39,852 bases of DNA from an uncultured Lentisphaeria bacterium. GTDB taxonomy: Bacteria > Verrucomicrobiota > Lentisphaeria > Victivallales > UBA1829. The position numbers were made by a program, and so were the translations under genes. Shown in pieces: positions 1 through 7,894 of this stretch. Positions within the stretch are counted from its first letter, which is position 1; every line of letters begins with the position of its first letter. The notes under the pieces are model-generated. The model saw only the letters and a list, made by a program, of their open reading frames with translations, had not been told where the DNA came from and made no database searches. Location: contig CAJKAR010000040.1 of NCBI GenBank assembly GCA_905197955.1, positions 1-39,852 of the forward strand. Reading direction: 5' to 3'.

Positions 1-40
1 TGGGTGCAGGGCCGTCGGTCCTGCCGAGGGGTGTTGGGGG

Positions 41-187
41 CGAGAAGCCACCAACCCAACCCCCGGCAGTAAGAAGGAAGAAGGCAAGAAGCCACCAACC
101 CAAACCCCGGCAGTAAGAAGGAAGAAGGCGAGAAGCCGCCAACCCAAACCCCGGCAGTAAGAAGGAAGAAGGCGAGAAGCCGCCAAC
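41..187. repeat. 44-bp tandem repeat, about 3.3 copies
   Basis: Three consecutive 44-bp units (41-84, 85-128, 129-172) and a 15-bp partial fourth (173-187). Each reads gagaagccRccaaccc, then a C-rich stretch ending ccccggcag, then taagaaggaagaagg. Units differ by only one or two bases. Bases 21-40 (ctgccgaggggtgttggggg) are roughly complementary to the first unit at 50-69, so a G/C-rich hairpin could form at the left edge. The array lies between the rhamnulokinase stop and the window start. I see no gene in 1-215. Confidence 0.9.
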
Positions 188-215
188 TTCCTCCTTCAGG
201 AAATAGAGAAAAGAA

Positions 216-1670
216 TCAGAGTTTCATAATTTCATCGAACCGGGAGGCGGCTTTATCCCATGCGGATTTATTTTCCGGGGTGAAGGTTCTGGGTTCGAAG
301 GAAGCTCGGACGAGGCGTCTGGCGTCTTCGATGGATGCGAGACGGCCGACAGCGACGGCCTGCATCATAGCGTTTCCGATTGCGGTAGCTTCAACGGGAC
401 CTGCCATGACAGTACATCCCGTTGCATCTGCCGTATACTGGCAAAGGAGCGGATTCTGAGCGCCGCCGCCCATCAGATGAATCACTTCCGTATGCTTTCC
501 GGAGATTTCATCAGCTTCGCGGATGGTCCGGCGGAAGAGGAGCGCGAGGCTTTCAAGGAACGACTCGATATAAGCGCCGCGAGAAGAAGGGATCGGCTGT
601 CCGGTCATTCTCATAAACTCATCAACGGAAGCCTTCATGGAATCCGGATTGAAGAACAGGGAGTGATTCGGATTATAAAGACTGAGGAACTTCTCCGCAT
701 TCTTTGCTTCCGCCATCATTTCATCATAAGAGATATCGCTTGCAACATCGGCTTTGAGTCCGCGCAGGATCCAGAATCCGGTCAGATTCTTGAGGACACG
801 CCATGTGCGGGCGACACCGCCCTCATTGGTAAAGTTCAGCGATGCGGCAAGAGGAGTTGCCAGCGCCTTCTTCGATTCGATTCCCGTAAGGCACCATGTT
901 CCGGAAGCGACATACGCCCAGTTGTCGCCGGAAGCGGGAGCCGCCGCCACACCGGAAGCGGTATCGTGAGAACCGACCATCACACAGGGGACCCCTTCCA
1001 GTCCCTTGACTCCGGAGAAGTCGCAAGTCCCGATTTTTGTTCCCGGCTGAGTCAGCGGTTTCACGCAGCGGCGGGGGAGTCCGACGGCGTTGAGCAGTTC
1101 ATCGGACCAGTCGGATTTGGAGCAGTCCAGCAGCTGGGACGTACTGGCGATCGTAAACTCGTTCGCCAGCACGCCGGAAAGACGATAGGCAATATAATCG
1201 GGAGTAAAAAGGAAATGTTCCGCATTTTTTGCGTAGTCCGGATTTTCCTTCTGAGCGGCATAGAGCTGATAAACGGTATTGATATCGAGCACCTGAATTC
1301 CGGTCAGCTTCTGAATGCGTTCGAGACCGAATTTTGCGTTGAATTCCTTTGCCATGCCGTTAGTGCGCTCATCGCGGTAGCAGACGGGATCGGCAAGACG
1401 ATTGCAATCCTTGTCAAGCAGCACATAATCCACGCCCCAGGTATCGACAGCCACGGCATCCGGTTTCAGTTCTGCGGCGCCCTTGGCGAGTCCGGCCTTG
1501 ATATCGCGGATCAGGGCCTCGATATCCCAGCGAAGGTGTCCATCCACCATACGGCTCTCGTTCGGGAAACGGGAAATCTCCTCCAGATCAATTTTCCCCG
1601 CGTCGGAAATGGAACATCTCATGACTCTGCCGCTTCCGGCACCGATATCGACTGCAAAACAGTTAAACAT
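216..1670 (-). CDS. rhaB: Rhamnulokinase (FGGY carbohydrate kinase)
   Basis: It phosphorylates L-rhamnulose to L-rhamnulose 1-phosphate in the cytoplasm. The 484-residue product has the FGGY layout: an N-terminal ATP-site strand (AVDIGAGSGRV), the substrate-side motifs VDTWGVDYVLLD and YRDERT, TPDYIAYRLSG, the catalytic Asp region GSHDTASGV, SGTWCL, and the C-terminal MGGGAQNPLLCQ motif. The ATG at 1670 is chosen because GAGGGAAAG lies just upstream and the protein then begins directly at the first kinase strand. An in-frame upstream extension to 1751 would add 27 unrelated residues. It is last in a minus-strand run after GH78 and EFR1, which supports rhamnose rather than another sugar. No rhamnose isomerase or aldolase is in the window. 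Confidence 0.92.
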   Translation of the reverse strand: MFNCFAVDIGAGSGRVMRCSISDAGKIDLEEISRFPNESRMVDGHLRWDIEALIRDIKAGLAKGAAELKPDAVAVDTWGVDYVLLDKDCNRLADPVCYRDERTNGMAKEFNAKFGLERIQKLTGIQVLDINTVYQLYAAQKENPDYAKNAEHFLFTPDYIAYRLSGVLANEFTIASTSQLLDCSKSDWSDELLNAVGLPRRCVKPLTQPGTKIGTCDFSGVKGLEGVPCVMVGSHDTASGVAAAPASGDNWAYVASGTWCLTGIESKKALATPLAASLNFTNEGGVARTWRVLKNLTGFWILRGLKADVASDISYDEMMAEAKNAEKFLSLYNPNHSLFFNPDSMKASVDEFMRMTGQPIPSSRGAYIESFLESLALLFRRTIREADEISGKHTEVIHLMGGGAQNPLLCQYTADATGCTVMAGPVEATAIGNAMMQAVAVGRLASIEDARRLVRASFEPRTFTPENKSAWDKAASRFDEIMKL

Positions 1671-1722
1671 TTTCTTTCCCTCATTTGTTGAAATTGACAA
1701 CAGAACCAAACCGATTTTCCTT

Positions 1723-1751
1723 AATATATCAGGGTTGCGGAAGATTCGCAA
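1723..1751 (-). promoter_or_regulatory. Sigma70-type promoter of rhaB, flanked by direct repeats
   Basis: On the minus strand a -35 TTGCGA (1746-1751), a 17-nt spacer and a -10 TATATT (1723-1728) precede rhaB by about 50 nt. A 12-bp direct repeat AAACCGATyTTC (read on the plus strand) sits at 1708-1719 and 1750-1761, one copy on each side of the promoter core. This could be a regulator site pair. Confidence 0.5.
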
Positions 1752-1766
1752 ACCGATCTTCTCTTT

Positions 1767-2549
1767 TTATACAAACAACTCCGGCTCCTTCCGATCCATG
1801 AACGAGGTTTCCAGACGCTCCCGCAGAGCCAGAATCCTGGGATCCTCAAAACGTTTTGCGTGCACCGGACAACGTTTGACACAGGCACTGCAATAGAGAC
1901 AGCCCTCTCCCACGATTTTCGGATCGGCCGGATCAATAATCCCCATCGGACAGATTTTCACACAAAGTCCGCACCCCGTACAATCCCCCGAAGTCACCGG
2001 GCGCACCGGCTCCCCGGCAGGCATCCGCTCCCGGTACGGCACATTTCCCTTCACGACAGGGGTTGAAAAATCCCCGGCTTCGATCTTCCGAGCGATCTGT
2101 TCCGCAAATTCCGAGGCTATCTGCAAATCAGAAGAATCCGGCCGTCCCGCCGCCAGTTTGACCGAGAGAGAATGTTCTCCGATGAACGCTCCGGCGGCAA
2201 TCACGGAGAACCCATCTGCCGTCAACAGATTCCGCGCTTCCAGCAAAGCATCCTCATAGGCACGGTTTCCATAGACACAAAGCGGCACAACGAAAGCGCC
2301 ATTTCCCTTCATCTTCGCAAGTACCCCCTCCAGAACCTGCGGAACGCGACCCGCATAGACCGGAAAAGCAAAAATCACAAGATCCTCCGGAGCAAACGCA
2401 TACTCTTTTGCACGGGCATCCGGACGAGTCAAATCCACTTCCGCAACGCTGCTGTTCCAGCGGGTCGAAAGAACGGATGCTGTTTTAAGAGCAATCGTCC
2501 GACTCGTCCGGGTCGGACTGAAATAGACGGCGACTAAATTTCGTTTCAT
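1767..2549 (-). CDS. EFR1-type flavodoxin/ferredoxin fusion protein
   Basis: A 260-residue redox protein. The N-terminal half is flavodoxin-like: YFSPTRTSRT at 9-18 resembles an FMN phosphate loop, and residues 58-68 give FAFPVYAGRVP. The C-terminal part is a bacterial ferredoxin with two complete 4Fe-4S motifs: C190, C193, C196, C200 and C217, C220, C223, C227. This architecture matches the family called EFR1, whose electron donors and acceptors are mostly unknown. AGGAGAT lies 7 nt before the ATG at 2549, only 16 nt after the GH78 stop, so the two are probably co-transcribed. Why a redox carrier sits between a rhamnosidase and a rhamnulokinase is not evident. Confidence 0.85.
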   Translation of the reverse strand: MKRNLVAVYFSPTRTSRTIALKTASVLSTRWNSSVAEVDLTRPDARAKEYAFAPEDLVIFAFPVYAGRVPQVLEGVLAKMKGNGAFVVPLCVYGNRAYEDALLEARNLLTADGFSVIAAGAFIGEHSLSVKLAAGRPDSSDLQIASEFAEQIARKIEAGDFSTPVVKGNVPYRERMPAGEPVRPVTSGDCTGCGLCVKICPMGIIDPADPKIVGEGCLYCSACVKRCPVHAKRFEDPRILALRERLETSFMDRKEPELFV

Positions 2550-2565
2550 TCGGCAATCTCCTTAT

Positions 2566-4803
2566 CTACTTGTTCGATCTGTAAGACACCGCGGTCCGAT
2601 ATGGACTGCGCAGCTCATATTCCATTCCGGGCGGCAGGCTGATTTTCAGCGCTCCGTCACGATACTCCACCTCAATCTCGCCCCGGACGGAAGGCACCGT
2701 TCCGGTTACAAACGACAACTCCCCGAAACAGGGCGAAATCCGGATCTTCTTCCATCCCGGCGCCAGCGGAACAATCCCCATCACGGAACGCACCATCTGA
2801 TACGCCGGAGTTCCACCCCAGGCATGAGAATAATCACCGCAGTTCCAGCACTCTTTCAAGCCATCGGGATGTTCCGCAACGATTTGCTTCCACCGTTTCA
2901 GAAGAGCAAATCCGTACCGGGAGAAGCGATCCGTCCGTTCCAGAGCCTCAAAGACATAGTGCATAAAGTACGGCTGAGGCTGAATCAGCGATCCATCCGT
3001 AAAAATCTTCTCCCAAAGAGAATCCATTTTCTCCTCCGGAACCAGCCCATACGCCAGAGCAAGAACATTCGTATGCACCGTAAAGGATCGTTTTCCATCA
3101 TCAGGCGGAAGCCATTGCGAGGGTGCAACTTTTGTCAGATACGGAATTCCATCGCAGAAACATCCGTTCTCTTCCGACCACAACAGACCGAAAGCCTTTT
3201 TCACGGCATCCGCACGCTCGGTCCAGAGCTGCTCCCGCTCCTTCTTTCCCAGAACAGCGGCAAGGAAAGCCCCTGTCTGCAGCGCATTGAAATAAAATGC
3301 GGTCAGACACCCCATTCCTCGCGAAGCCGGCGGATGATGATAGTTGAATCCACCATCGTTCACCCAGTCGATGAACATGTAGTTCGGCGCTTCCGAAACG
3401 AGACCATCCGCTCCGACGAATCCGGCAAAACGATCCAGCACCGCTTCGATCTGTGGAAACACACGTTCCGGCAGTTCCGCATCCCCGGTGTTCCAGTAAT
3501 ACTCCCGCACCATGTCGATGAAAAAGAGAGAATAGGAGGTGTGAAACATGAATGCGTTTTTCTGTTTCAGCAGGAGCGAGGTGCGCAGAATATCGGCCGC
3601 GGCAAGACGAGTCTCCCCGTACAGAGCGTGTGCAATCAGCGCCTCAATCCGATAGTCGCCCGTACACCCCAGCCCCTCCTGATGCACGGGAGAATCCAGA
3701 TGCAGACGCATCATGCACATACGCATGGTTTTGTCGATGCAGTCGCGAATCGCCTCCAGATCGGGATCGGAACACTGGAACGGCGCGGTCGCTCCAAGAG
3801 GAAATCCCCGACGGTGCGCCGTAAAAGCACGAATCTTCACCGGAGCAACCCGTTCCGAGGAAAAGGTCCCGCAACCGACACACACCTGAACATATCGGAA
3901 CACATTCAACCGCGTGGAACGGAACCGGTGAACCCCGGGCGCAGTCGTATATTTTTCAAAAGCATGCGTTACCCCCGGCACCTCCTGATACTCCAGGCGA
4001 ATGGAAGCTCCACCTGCCGATTCAACCTCAAAACCGACGTGTGCCGCGATCTCCTGTTCAAAATCCAGCTGAAAGGAAACCGGAGGCCCCGGAAGAGCCG
4101 TCAGAGTCAACTCTCCGGAACAGTCGGCGTAAGGTTTCAATTCCTCGAACAGGACCCTGCCCTTTCGCGGCAGAACCTCGCACTCCGCAAGCGGCGGCAG
4201 ATTCCATTTCCGCAAGTTCCATTTTGCACAGAGTTCCGGGGAAAGCTCCTCCGCAGGAACCCATCGGGAAGCATCGAAATCAGGAGAATGATAATTCTCG
4301 TGGAATCGATCGGCATGCCAGTCCATGACATTCCCATACGCAGGATTCCGGAAAGAGCTCCAGGAAGAGTCGGAACGCAGGAGAGAGACTCCGCCGGATT
4401 CCAGTTCAAAGGTGAATCCGGGATGACCGACAGAATAATCGGTCTGCGCCTCGGGAACAGTCAGGACCTCGGCAACGATCACATTCTCTCCGGCCTGGAA
4501 AAACTCCGCCACATTTCTGGAATCAAAGAACCACCAGTCCGGCGGAGTGGAATTGGCGTAATCGCCGCCGACCTCCACGGGGCCGTCATCCAGAAAACGA
4601 CCGTTGATGAAGAGACGGAACTTGCAGTCTCCGGAAAAATACGCCGTCAGATCCTCCGGCACCGACTCCAGAAAGAAAACTCTGCGAAACACCGCCATTG
4701 CCGGAGACGGCTGACAGGAATGATCGAATACAGAAACTCTCGTTTTCTGCAAATCAGGATAAACGGACCGGTCGAGCCAGATCCAGGAACGGGAAAGATT
4801 CAT
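2566..4803 (-). CDS. Alpha-L-rhamnosidase-like glycoside hydrolase, GH78
   Basis: A 745-residue member of the GH78 family, which removes terminal L-rhamnose from glycans and glycosides. Residues about 35-330 are beta-rich accessory domains. The six-hairpin (alpha/alpha)6 catalytic domain begins near 340 and contains DSPVHQEGLGCTGD (370-383), where E376 corresponds to the family's proposed general acid. The C-terminal beta domain carries CWNCGDYSHAWGGTPAY. No signal peptide is visible, so it likely acts on imported substrate. The ATG at 4803 has AAGGGG 7 nt upstream, inside a small palindrome. It heads a run with EFR1 and rhaB, which supports rhamnose release followed by phosphorylation. Confidence 0.85.
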   Translation of the reverse strand: MNLSRSWIWLDRSVYPDLQKTRVSVFDHSCQPSPAMAVFRRVFFLESVPEDLTAYFSGDCKFRLFINGRFLDDGPVEVGGDYANSTPPDWWFFDSRNVAEFFQAGENVIVAEVLTVPEAQTDYSVGHPGFTFELESGGVSLLRSDSSWSSFRNPAYGNVMDWHADRFHENYHSPDFDASRWVPAEELSPELCAKWNLRKWNLPPLAECEVLPRKGRVLFEELKPYADCSGELTLTALPGPPVSFQLDFEQEIAAHVGFEVESAGGASIRLEYQEVPGVTHAFEKYTTAPGVHRFRSTRLNVFRYVQVCVGCGTFSSERVAPVKIRAFTAHRRGFPLGATAPFQCSDPDLEAIRDCIDKTMRMCMMRLHLDSPVHQEGLGCTGDYRIEALIAHALYGETRLAAADILRTSLLLKQKNAFMFHTSYSLFFIDMVREYYWNTGDAELPERVFPQIEAVLDRFAGFVGADGLVSEAPNYMFIDWVNDGGFNYHHPPASRGMGCLTAFYFNALQTGAFLAAVLGKKEREQLWTERADAVKKAFGLLWSEENGCFCDGIPYLTKVAPSQWLPPDDGKRSFTVHTNVLALAYGLVPEEKMDSLWEKIFTDGSLIQPQPYFMHYVFEALERTDRFSRYGFALLKRWKQIVAEHPDGLKECWNCGDYSHAWGGTPAYQMVRSVMGIVPLAPGWKKIRISPCFGELSFVTGTVPSVRGEIEVEYRDGALKISLPPGMEYELRSPYRTAVSYRSNK

Positions 4804-4810
4804 CGCACAC

Positions 4811-4830
4811 CCCTTGTTGGTTTACAAGGG
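4811..4830 (-). promoter_or_regulatory. Palindrome covering the GH78 ribosome-binding site
   Basis: CCCTTGT (4811-4817) and ACAAGGG (4824-4830) are perfect 7-bp arms around a 6-nt loop. In the minus-strand mRNA the 3' arm contains the AAGGG of the Shine-Dalgarno sequence. The hairpin would therefore sequester the RBS. It could equally be a repressor operator in DNA. Confidence 0.4.
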
Positions 4831-4868
4831 TTAATATATGCAGCAGAACGGGTATGTCAAGAGAATTC

Positions 4869-4993
4869 TTATGTTTTCGCGGTCGAAAAACTGGAAGCCG
4901 GCGACTTCAGCATTCCCGCGCACAGGCCATAGGGAGTCAGACGGAAATCATAGACATCGCAGAATTCCAGAGCGGAACGCAGAATCATCGCTC
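4869..4993 (-). pseudogene. Displaced C-terminal end of the Ppx/GppA-like gene
   Basis: In the reading frame one step from the upstream gene, this segment encodes GGAMILRSALEF followed by RLTPYGLCAGML and a stop at 4869. That matches the family's conserved C-terminus (a 'GA.IL...LE' helix and then a 'GLR.GLL'-type ending). The upstream frame stops at 4985 just after LAGER. One more G in the five-base G run (4993-4997, written C on the plus strand) would join the two into a protein of about 337 residues. Confidence 0.7.
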
Positions 4994-5881
4994 CCCCGCG
5001 AGCGTTTCCCGCAGGTTCGGATCCACTCCGGGCAGACGCCCGATCTCCTCCGGGGAAAGCCCGATCAGACTTTTGCTCAGCTCCACGACCGCGGAAGTCT
5101 TCTGCGGCAGCGCGGCTATCGAACTCCAGTTCAGGTTCACCTGCTTGTTGATCAGGGAGTTGCAGGCGAACGGAAGCGCTCCCACCGCCATCAGCTCCGG
5201 AGCCACCTTCAGCGTGCCAAGCCATTTATGATAGGAGTTCGAAATCGTTTCCAGTTGTTTTGCAATGTAATTGCGCAAAGCGATCTGACGGAAAAAACTC
5301 AGACCATGCTTGTCAAGTTCAAACTTGCGGACCACCTGTCCGGCTCCCAGACCGAGTTCAAATGCACCTTCGATCTTTCTGGCATCCCCGAAAGCGATCT
5401 GGAAAGAACTGAATCCGCAGTAGACGGTAATCAGCGGCAGATTTGTAAAGGCGTCGGTCATGGCGCCGATGAAATTCAGTCTTGCCTCGTCCCGACCGCA
5501 GAGCAGCTGCGGAAAAACGCCGAATTCACGCTGACAGCCAAGCAGAAGCTGAGTCCGGTTCACCGTGTTGCGGAAGGAGGAAGAGGCACAAAGACGACAC
5601 TCCGTTGCGCCCTCTCTGCCAGCAATCTCATGCAGCTCGTGAAGAGCCTTGAACGCACGCTTCATCCCCTCTTCGGAGAGCTGTTCCAGAGAACTGTCAT
5701 CCCCGGTGAGTTTTGTGAAAGCGGTGAATTCGTTAACCGTTTCAAAAGAGTTTCCATCGGCTGCGACACGGCCCACAAGCATCTGGATGGTATAGGCTCC
5801 GATATAGACAGCGGCGGAAATCTTATCATTTATTGGCATATTTTTCACACTTTCACTTGCTTTTTGCGTGTTTTCTGTCAT
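4985..5881 (-). CDS. Ppx/GppA phosphatase-family protein, frameshifted at its C-terminus
   Basis: A 298-residue ASKHA-fold protein related to exopolyphosphatase/guanosine pentaphosphatase. Recognisable positions are AAVYIGAYTIQMLVGR (first phosphate loop), ASSSFRNTVNR (family 'ATsAlR.A.N'), LCGRDEARLNFIGA (family 'ISG.EEA') and ITVYCGFSSFQIAFG (family 'DIGGGSTE'). Several usual catalytic residues are replaced: the first loop has Tyr where Asp is expected and the second lacks DIGGGS. It may therefore be a non-catalytic or altered paralogue. The frame ends early at 4985, and the true C-terminus is readable in the next frame (4869-4993). The start is taken at ATG 5881 (MTENTQ); ATG 5839 is also possible, and neither has a strong Shine-Dalgarno sequence. 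It is divergent from aroF. Confidence 0.7.
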   Translation of the reverse strand: MTENTQKASESVKNMPINDKISAAVYIGAYTIQMLVGRVAADGNSFETVNEFTAFTKLTGDDSSLEQLSEEGMKRAFKALHELHEIAGREGATECRLCASSSFRNTVNRTQLLLGCQREFGVFPQLLCGRDEARLNFIGAMTDAFTNLPLITVYCGFSSFQIAFGDARKIEGAFELGLGAGQVVRKFELDKHGLSFFRQIALRNYIAKQLETISNSYHKWLGTLKVAPELMAVGALPFACNSLINKQVNLNWSSIAALPQKTSAVVELSKSLIGLSPEEIGRLPGVDPNLRETLAGER

Positions 5882-5995
5882 TAGTAATGTAGCTCTGAAA
5901 ATCAAATGTGCAAATCAAAAGATTTTCACTGGACAAGGCAGGCCTGTATTTTGAGCTGGAATACCGGCATCACAATTTTTGGAAAGTGGCAAAAA

Positions 5996-7012
5996 ATGAT
6001 TATCGTTTTCAAGCCGAACAGTCCCGATCAGGAGATCGAGAAAGTCGAAAAGCTCGTCGCCGACATGGGGTATGAACCCAGACTCATCAAAGGCGTGGAG
6101 CATACCGTTCTCGGCGCGGTGGGAGATGAAAATCTCCACATGTCCCTGGAAGTGCTCAAAAACCTTCCCGTTGTGGAAGACGTGCTTCCGATTCAGAAAA
6201 AATACAAACTTGCCAGCCGCGAATTTCATGCGGAAAATTCCCGTTTTAAAATCGGCAAGGAAATTGTCGGAGGAGAAAAATTCCAGGTCATTGCCGGTCC
6301 CTGCTCCATCGAATCGGCGGCGCAGATGGATATCTGTGCTCAGGTGCTCACGGCGGAAGGAGTCAGCATTCTCCGCGGAGGCGCCTTCAAGCCCCGCACT
6401 TCGCCCTATGACTTCCAGGGACTCGGATACAAGGGACTGGAAATTCTTCAGAACATCAAGGAAAAATATGATGTGCCTGTGGTGACGGAAGTGGTTGGCA
6501 TTCCCTCGCTGAAAGCGGTGGCGGAAGTGGCGGACTGCATCCAGATCGGCGCAAGAAACTGCCAGAACTACAATCTGCTGGAGAGCGTTGCGGAAGCGGG
6601 ACGTCCCGTTCTGCTCAAGCGCGGCATGTCCACCACGGTGGAAGAGTGGCTCAACGCGGCGGAATATCTGCTGGTCCACGGATGCGAAAATGTGATTCTC
6701 TGCGAACGCGGAATCCGCACGTTCGAGACCTCGACCCGGAACACGCTGGACATCAGCGCGGTTGCGGTTGCCAAAAAGGAATCCCATCTGCCGGTGGTGG
6801 TCGATCCGAGCCATGCGGCCGGAAAACTGGAATTTGTGCTTCCGCTGGCAAGAGCGGCCGCGGCGGTCGGAGCAGACGGCATTATTGTCGAATCGCATCC
6901 GCAGCCGGTCAAGGCGCTCAGCGACGCAGCGCAGCAGATTCCCTGCAACGACTTCGGAAAGTTCATGGATGCTCTCCGGCCCGTTGTGGAAGCGATGGGC
7001 AGAACGTTATGA
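5996..7012 (+). CDS. aroF: 3-deoxy-7-phosphoheptulonate (DAHP) synthase
   Basis: It condenses phosphoenolpyruvate with erythrose 4-phosphate, the first step of the shikimate pathway. The 338-residue product has the N-terminal ferredoxin-like regulatory domain typical of the type I-beta subgroup (residues about 1-70), then a TIM barrel with GPCSIES (101-107), KPRTSPYDFQG, LLKRGM, ERGIRTFE and DPSHAAGK. The ATG at 5996 (MIIVFK) is preferred over the in-frame 5906 ATG because the domain begins exactly there and GGAAAG lies upstream. Its stop overlaps the start of the Nudix gene (ATGA). Its product pathway supplies chorismate to the trp operon 5 kb away. Confidence 0.93.
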   Translation: MIIVFKPNSPDQEIEKVEKLVADMGYEPRLIKGVEHTVLGAVGDENLHMSLEVLKNLPVVEDVLPIQKKYKLASREFHAENSRFKIGKEIVGGEKFQVIAGPCSIESAAQMDICAQVLTAEGVSILRGGAFKPRTSPYDFQGLGYKGLEILQNIKEKYDVPVVTEVVGIPSLKAVAEVADCIQIGARNCQNYNLLESVAEAGRPVLLKRGMSTTVEEWLNAAEYLLVHGCENVILCERGIRTFETSTRNTLDISAVAVAKKESHLPVVVDPSHAAGKLEFVLPLARAAAAVGADGIIVESHPQPVKALSDAAQQIPCNDFGKFMDALRPVVEAMGRTL

Positions 7013-7572
7013 GTCCTGATCTGAAAGATCAGTGGCTTTCTCTGGAACACCCGCGGGAGATTTTCAAATCTCCCGTGATTACTTTATGCGCGGAGCTCTT
7101 TCAGTGCCGGCGGACCGGGGCAAAACATGAATTCATCACATGCAGGACCTGCGACTGGGTCAATGTGATAGCCCTGACACCGGAAGAGGAACTGATTCTG
7201 ATCCGGCAGTTCCGTCACGGCACGCGCCGGACGGAGTGGGAGATCCCCGGCGGCTGCATCGACCGGACGGATCCCTCCCCTGTCGCGGCAGGAATCCGCG
7301 AATTGAAGGAAGAGACCGGATACGCGGGAGAGAACGCCCGTATCATCGGGAGAGTTCATCCGAATCCGGCTCTTCAGGGAAATGTCTGTCATACGATTCA
7401 GATCGACAACGCAGCCCTCTGTTCCGCGCCCGATCTGGAAGCTACGGAATGCATTGTTACAGAAGCGGTTCCACTCAAACGGGTGGAGAAGATGATCCGC
7501 TCCGGAGAGATCTCTCACGGACTCGTCCTCAACGCTCTGATGTTTTATTTCTACAACAGGGAGACTGTATGA
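7009..7572 (+). CDS. Nudix hydrolase (ADP-sugar pyrophosphatase-like)
   Basis: A 187-residue Nudix protein. It shows the Nudix helix as WEIPGGCIDRTD, a short spacer and then RELKEETGY, the REUXEEXGU core being complete. The residues just upstream (LIRQFRHGTRRTEWEIPGG) resemble ADP-ribose/ADP-sugar pyrophosphatases, but the substrate cannot be fixed from sequence. The first half of the box has a D where many have E. The ATG at 7009 overlaps the aroF stop by four bases, and its own stop overlaps the next ATG in the same way, so the three genes look translationally coupled. Confidence 0.85.
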   Translation: MSPDLKDQWLSLEHPREIFKSPVITLCAELFQCRRTGAKHEFITCRTCDWVNVIALTPEEELILIRQFRHGTRRTEWEIPGGCIDRTDPSPVAAGIRELKEETGYAGENARIIGRVHPNPALQGNVCHTIQIDNAALCSAPDLEATECIVTEAVPLKRVEKMIRSGEISHGLVLNALMFYFYNRETV

Positions 7573-7832
7573 AAAGCGCATTTGAACTTGCATTGGAACG
7601 AAGCGGCGGAACTCTGAACGAGGTCTCGCCGGAAGTCAAGGCCAGACTCGCGGAAATCGATACCATCTGCCGGGCGAAAATCGCCGAAGCGGAACTTTCC
7701 GCTCAGCAGCGTCTGGCGAAAGAAGAGGATCCCGTCAAGGCGGCGGAACTCAAGGAGGCTCTCGTCACGGAAATTGCCTCCATCAAAGACAAATACGAAC
7801 GCGAAAAAGAAAAAGCCAGAAAAACAAAATAA
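7569..7832 (+). CDS. Small charged coiled-coil protein of unknown function
   Basis: An 87-residue protein that I do not recognise as a named family. It starts MKSAFELALERSGG and is otherwise almost entirely charged alpha-helix, rich in Ala, Glu and Lys, with a Lys-rich tail (EREKEKARKTK). The middle (IDTICRAKIAEAELSAQQRL) has heptad-like hydrophobic spacing. The ATG overlaps the Nudix stop (ATGA), and an intrinsic terminator follows at once, so it is the last gene of the aroF unit. It has no signal or membrane segment. Confidence 0.75.
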   Translation: MKSAFELALERSGGTLNEVSPEVKARLAEIDTICRAKIAEAELSAQQRLAKEEDPVKAAELKEALVTEIASIKDKYEREKEKARKTK

Positions 7833-7844
7833 CGGTATTGTCCC

Positions 7845-7869
7845 CGGTTCCGCATGGAACCGTTTTTTT
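7845..7869 (+). terminator. Intrinsic terminator of the aroF-Nudix-coiled-coil unit
   Basis: CGGTTCC (7845-7851), loop GCAT and GGAACCG (7856-7862) form a perfect 7-bp stem followed by seven T (7863-7869). It lies 13 nt after the stop at 7832. Confidence 0.88.
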
Positions 7870-7894
7870 CCAGCAACCAAAGGAGTCTCCCGAC

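Noticed and set aside
41..187. CRISPR array
   Set aside because: The 44-bp units are joined head to tail with no unique spacers, so this is a tandem repeat.
477..1691. 404-codon plus-strand ORF opposite rhaB
   Set aside because: It lies wholly antisense to a clearly recognised kinase, and its translation is Arg/His/Ser-rich with no family resemblance.
2824..4932. 702-codon plus-strand ORF opposite GH78
   Set aside because: An antisense shadow of a well-supported GH78 gene in GC-rich codons, with no domain-like segments.
5906..5995. N-terminal extension of DAHP synthase from ATG 5906
   Set aside because: The extra 30 residues precede the start of the conserved N-terminal domain and lie in the divergent control region. 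ATG 5996 fits the family.
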